Origin: an uncultured Alistipes sp.
Lineage (GTDB): Bacteria > Bacteroidota > Bacteroidia > Bacteroidales > Rikenellaceae
Assembly: GCA_900766655.1 (NCBI GenBank)
Contig: CAAFWE010000063.1
Coordinates: 1-8,683 of the forward strand
Direction of reading: 5' to 3'
Length of the DNA stretch: 8,683 nt
Shown here: positions 5,353-8,683 of the stretch, one piece after another
Numbering within the stretch: position 1 is the stretch's first letter
Layout of the letters: each line of letters begins with the position of its first letter
The notes under the pieces: generated by a model
Told to the model about the DNA's origin: nothing
The model's input: only the letters and a program-made list of their open reading frames with translations
The model's database searches: none
Position numbers and translations under genes: made by a program

Positions 5353-8300
5353 TTATTGAATAGTCGGTTTGCTCGACAAGTAGCTACAGTTGTCATAGTT
5401 ATCGGTACCTGTCCAATCGGTATTTCGTCCACTACCGAAGATGTAGTTGTAGAAGTTCGACGAGCCAATCTTGGTCTCCTCGTAGGTATCGTTCTCCTCA
5501 TCGTAGCTTGTAACAAGTTTGCCACCAATCTTACAATTTGTAGCAATAACCGAACCCGGAACACGACTGCTTGCGGTAATGAAGCCGACAACACCAGCAG
5601 TCGGAGCGTTGATAGTGCAGTAGCACTCTACATTGCTTATCGAAGCAGCAGTGTATGGGACTACACCGCCAACCTCGCTTATGCCCGCAACGCCACTCTT
5701 TACGCCTGGATCACCAGCATAGATGACATCACCGAGCTGATAGAACTTCGCACCCTCGTGGAATGGATGCTCTGCGCTCTCCAAAATGCCAAAGAAACCA
5801 CCTACACGCAACTTACCGCCCTCGCTCTTACCTGAGAGAGTGATTGTACCGGTATTTACGATATTGCCTGTCCAGCGCTCATCTACTGTGGTAACCGACT
5901 CGCCCGCATCGTTAGTCGAGGTGCTCGATCTCTCGAATTTATAAGTGCTAGAAGGACAGCCGATAATACCTCCGATATGTACATTGTCTGAACCTGCTAC
6001 ATCACCCGCATAAGTGACATCTCCCGAGTTTGTAAAGCCATTGCGAACGATAACGATTGCACCACTTCTGTGACAACCAACCAAACCACCGAGGCGTACA
6101 TAGCTATCGCTATGACCGAGGAAGGTGATATCACCGCTGTTAGAGCACTCCTCCAAAATTGCCCAATGGCCCTCATTCTCGCACTTGCCTAAGAGACCAC
6201 CCGCACGAACGTTTCCGGTGTTGGTGAATGACTTTGTAAACTCGATATCGCCGTGGTTGTGGCAGTTCTTCCAAACCTTGCTGTACTGACCGTCGTAGCA
6301 GATACCACCTACGAAGCAAGATCCCTTAAAGCTTCCGCCAACGGTAATCTTACCGTAGTTGACGAGGTCGGTACGATTCTGACCATTCTGTGTTGTGAGG
6401 ACTCCACCTACGTAGACAGTATTACCCGATTTACCCTCGACGGTGATATTTCCGCGGTTGGTAGAGTTAGAAAGTATAGCCTTCGATTTGTAGATTACAC
6501 CACCAACATTAATCTTACCATTCGAGCTTGCCAAATTCACATAGATATCTGCGCCCTCGTGGTTGTGGAGGTTGGTATTATCCTTCGATGCTGTAGTGAT
6601 CCAACCTGCAACACCTGCGACGTTAACGTCTGTTGAAGCTGCGTGATTTCCGGTTACAGTAACCTTACCGTAGTTGTCGCAGTTTGTACAAGCCTTATCC
6701 TTCTTATCGTCGTAAACCGAGTAAGCAACGCAACCTGCGATACAAGCCAAAGCATTGTAAGTAGCATCTACGGTTACATTACCTTTGTTTATAAGGAGGG
6801 TGGCACCATGGTTAGCCGAACCGGTAACACCACCTACGTTCAACTGTCCGTATGAACCGGTTACTGTTACATCACCCTCGTTCACAAAGTCCTTGTTGTT
6901 CCAATATGTGACACCTGCACAACCACCGATGTGGGTAACAACTGTCGAGAAGTCTCCATTTACGGTTACGTTACCCTTATGCAACGAAGTGTAGAGCTTG
7001 TTGTGGGTACGACCTACCATACCACCAATCTGCACATACGAAGCGTTTGTACCGCTCCAAGTTGCGTTAACCTCCAAGTCGTTCTCTGCCAAGCAGTCGT
7101 ACGAAGCGGTAGATGCGAAGTATCCACCAAAACCACCGATTGTAGCCTGTGTCTCCGATGAGTCATCGGTGAATGTCGCAGCCTTTACGGTCTGGTGAAT
7201 CTTACCCTTGACGGTCACCTTCGCGCTCTTGTAAGTTGTAGAGTTGCGAACAGCTGCGTGAGTGTAAGCCAACAAACCTGCAACACGGAGAGTAGAGTTC
7301 ATTGTTGCATCGTACAAATCAACGGTTACGGTACCGCTGTTTGTGAGGTAGTAAGGGCGTGGCTGTCTTGCATCTTCCGAGTCACCAGTGTACTGACCTG
7401 CCCAACCGCCGACATTGAAGTCGGTCCTTGAGGTTGCAGCTGTAGTCTTAACGCTGATGTTACCTGTGTTGTCGCAATTTGTGAAGTCCCAATACTGAAC
7501 AATACCAGCAACACCACCTACGTGGATGCTGTTGTAAGCCTCAGCCTCGAGGGTGATATCTGCGTGGTTGTGGCAGTATGAACCAGCCCACAAATTAGCA
7601 AGGAACTCGCCTGCAACATTGTTGTTGTAACCGATAATACCGCCCAGATAGACATTTGTCATAGGGCCGATGGTAATCTTACCCTTCGCGCTATTCACAT
7701 TGTTGTTGAACTCCGAGAAGTGGCGACCACGAGCGATGATACCACCCACCATCGAGCGACCTCCACTGTTGTAGGTGAGCGATGTTACGGTGATTGTACC
7801 ATTGTTTGTGTTGCCCGACAACTTAGCAGCATTTGCATCGCTCGAGCGAGAAACAATACCACCGATATAGGCTGCGCGAGTAGTTACTCCATCTGGCACG
7901 GACTTATCCTGAAGGAGAATTGCACCATTGTTTACGCAGTTGGTGATATCGTTAAAGATTTTCGATGAATCGGCACGAGTGTGCTCGACCGACCAACCTA
8001 CAACACCTGCGTAGAATCCATAGATTGAAGCAATATCCTCTGGCTTGGTAAGAGTGTTGATAGTGACTGATACATTATTTACGCAGTTGTCGACCTTCGC
8101 ACCAAACGAGCGTGCAATCAAACCTGCATAGACCAACTCGTTGCCTGAATTAGCACCAACAGCTGCATAAGTTGGATTCTCTACGGTCAAGCTACCGCTA
8201 ACCGAGCAGTGCGAAATCTCAGGGCGAACAGCGTCTGTTGCAGTTACTGTGCGAGCCAAAGCAGCCGAGATAGGGTCGTTATTGGTAACGATGGCAACAT

Positions 8301-8683
8301 CGCGGAGGTGCAAGCCCTTAATCGAAGCCGAGGTTGTGCCGAACAACGGAGCGGTCAAGCCCTTGATTGCGTAACCATTGCCACGAACGGTCATTGCATA
8401 GCCCTCGATTGGGGTCCACGCCTCGCCTGTCATATCGACATCGGCAACGAAGAGAACATCCTTCTCCAAGGTTGCAGCCTGCTCGGCAAAAGCCTTCAAC
8501 GACGCTACGTCCTTCACCACGAAGAGCGACTCGGTAGCTGCGTAAGCGATGTTGTTCGAGAACTCACGCACCTTGCCAGCAGCGAGTGGCTTTGTAGCAT
8601 CGGTCTTAACAGTTGCATACATCACACCACCCTCCTCGTCGTACAAGGTAACATAGAGCTCATCGTAAACGCCAGCTGGAACT
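5353..8683 (-). CDS. Gene A: fimbrillin-like/GLUG-repeat surface lipoprotein, 5' part missing
   Basis: This open frame runs off the right edge of the window and ends with TAA at 5353, giving 1109 visible residues. By alignment to gene C about 217 N-terminal residues are missing, so the full protein would be ~1326 aa and should start with a lipoprotein signal and fimbrillin-like head; only the tail of the head (VPAGVYDELYVTLYDEEGG) is visible. No start codon in the window is real. The neck has DMTGEAWTPIEGY at 8398 to 8436, followed by IKGLTAPLFGTTSASIKGL. Then come about 22 GLUG-like repeats (~8136 to 5587), with turns such as VGGVAG, IGGMVG and LGGLVG and strands such as FTNCDNTGNISV and WKNCHNHGDIEF. 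The C-terminus has ATNCKIGG and SGRNTDWTGTDN. No enzyme motif is visible. It is first in this visible part of the putative operon, 23 nt before the small gene. The likely role is a surface adhesin or stalk, by inference. Confidence 0.92.
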   Translation of the reverse strand, partial: VPAGVYDELYVTLYDEEGGVMYATVKTDATKPLAAGKVREFSNNIAYAATESLFVVKDVASLKAFAEQAATLEKDVLFVADVDMTGEAWTPIEGYAMTVRGNGYAIKGLTAPLFGTTSASIKGLHLRDVAIVTNNDPISAALARTVTATDAVRPEISHCSVSGSLTVENPTYAAVGANSGNELVYAGLIARSFGAKVDNCVNNVSVTINTLTKPEDIASIYGFYAGVVGWSVEHTRADSSKIFNDITNCVNNGAILLQDKSVPDGVTTRAAYIGGIVSRSSDANAAKLSGNTNNGTITVTSLTYNSGGRSMVGGIIARGRHFSEFNNNVNSAKGKITIGPMTNVYLGGIIGYNNNVAGEFLANLWAGSYCHNHADITLEAEAYNSIHVGGVAGIVQYWDFTNCDNTGNISVKTTAATSRTDFNVGGWAGQYTGDSEDARQPRPYYLTNSGTVTVDLYDATMNSTLRVAGLLAYTHAAVRNSTTYKSAKVTVKGKIHQTVKAATFTDDSSETQATIGGFGGYFASTASYDCLAENDLEVNATWSGTNASYVQIGGMVGRTHNKLYTSLHKGNVTVNGDFSTVVTHIGGCAGVTYWNNKDFVNEGDVTVTGSYGQLNVGGVTGSANHGATLLINKGNVTVDATYNALACIAGCVAYSVYDDKKDKACTNCDNYGKVTVTGNHAASTDVNVAGVAGWITTASKDNTNLHNHEGADIYVNLASSNGKINVGGVIYKSKAILSNSTNRGNITVEGKSGNTVYVGGVLTTQNGQNRTDLVNYGKITVGGSFKGSCFVGGICYDGQYSKVWKNCHNHGDIEFTKSFTNTGNVRAGGLLGKCENEGHWAILEECSNSGDITFLGHSDSYVRLGGLVGCHRSGAIVIVRNGFTNSGDVTYAGDVAGSDNVHIGGIIGCPSSTYKFERSSTSTNDAGESVTTVDERWTGNIVNTGTITLSGKSEGGKLRVGGFFGILESAEHPFHEGAKFYQLGDVIYAGDPGVKSGVAGISEVGGVVPYTAASISNVECYCTINAPTAGVVGFITASSRVPGSVIATNCKIGGKLVTSYDEENDTYEETKIGSSNFYNYIFGSGRNTDWTGTDNYDNCSYLSSKPTIQ
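5356..5544 (-). other. Conserved C-terminal module of gene A
   Basis: The last 63 residues begin ATNCKIGG, pass through an acidic stretch (DEENDTYEE) and YNYIFGSGRNTDWTGTDN, and end SSKPTIQ. They align with the last 68 residues of gene B (1460 to 1663), which has an extra LAPAQE tail. The ATNC start fits as the final cysteine rung of the repeat stack, so the module probably closes the beta-helix. Confidence 0.7.
5587..8136 (-). repeat. GLUG-like beta-helix repeat array in gene A
   Basis: About 22 degenerate repeats are seen by eye. The tightest part (about 7029 to 6307) has repeats of 31 to 33 residues between successive GG turns: IGGMVG, IGGCAG, VGGVTG, then VGGVIY, VGGVLT and VGGICY. The intervening strands read HKGNVTV, NEGDVTV, NKGNVTV, NRGNITV and NYGKITV. 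Outside this zone, loops lengthen the repeats to 40 residues or more. Eight repeats carry a cysteine before the N-x-G element. The pattern predicts a right- or left-stacked beta-helix with inward-facing Asn/Cys ladders; the fold is inferred from the pattern. Confidence 0.85.

Noticed and set aside
1690..8136. CRISPR-like or satellite DNA repeats
   Set aside because: Recurring words such as CCGTGGTTGTGG reflect the protein consensus NHG/NxG. DNA copies are diverged, variably spaced and inside open reading frames.
8644..8646. TTG as a start codon for gene A
   Set aside because: The frame continues upstream to the window edge with residues matching gene C (VPAGxYDELYVTLYD), so the gene is simply truncated by the window and this is an internal leucine codon.

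Overview
The window is one end of an assembled contig from a bacterium of the phylum Bacteroidota, most likely a gut-type member of the order Bacteroidales. The evidence is: lipoproteins with a short lipobox signal (VAVSC) and an N-terminal fimbrillin-like (Mfa/FimA-type) head; long GLUG-like beta-helix repeats; starts preceded by A-rich leaders with no Shine-Dalgarno sequence; and short MKxYLKPE-type peptide genes, a style of small ORF that I associate with this order. The genus cannot be fixed from this window. The first 20 bases are an Illumina adapter remnant, so genuine sequence starts at about base 21.

Everything is on the minus strand and should be read from high to low coordinates. 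Gene A (8683 to 5353) lacks its N-terminus because the window ends. It is followed after 23 nt by a 38-codon small gene (5329 to 5213). After 15 nt comes gene B (5197 to 1457), complete at 1246 aa. After 25 nt comes a second 38-codon small gene (1431 to 1315), and after another 15 nt gene C (1299 down to the adapter), of which only the first ~426 codons are present. No gap exceeds 25 nt and no terminator or promoter is apparent between genes, so this looks like one operon built from a repeated two-gene unit: small peptide plus large surface lipoprotein.

The large proteins share one plan: a lipoprotein signal with Cys19 (seen in B and C); a fimbrillin-like beta-sandwich head of about 240 residues; a neck containing DMTGExWTPIxG(Y/F); a very long stack of GLUG-like repeats with the pattern (V/I)GG(V/I)xG...NCxNxGxIxV; and a conserved C-terminal module containing SG(K/R)NTDWTGTDN (seen in A and B). 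No catalytic motif is visible. The proteins are most simply read as outer-membrane-anchored, elongated surface adhesins or binding stalks.

The most interesting item is the pair of conserved 38-aa peptides. They match in 28 of 38 residues, with ten further codons changed only synonymously, and each sits exactly 15 nt upstream of its lipoprotein gene. They are too short for routine gene calling, and the homology between the two units starts just 10 nt before the small gene's start codon, so the peptide and the downstream lipoprotein appear to have been duplicated together.
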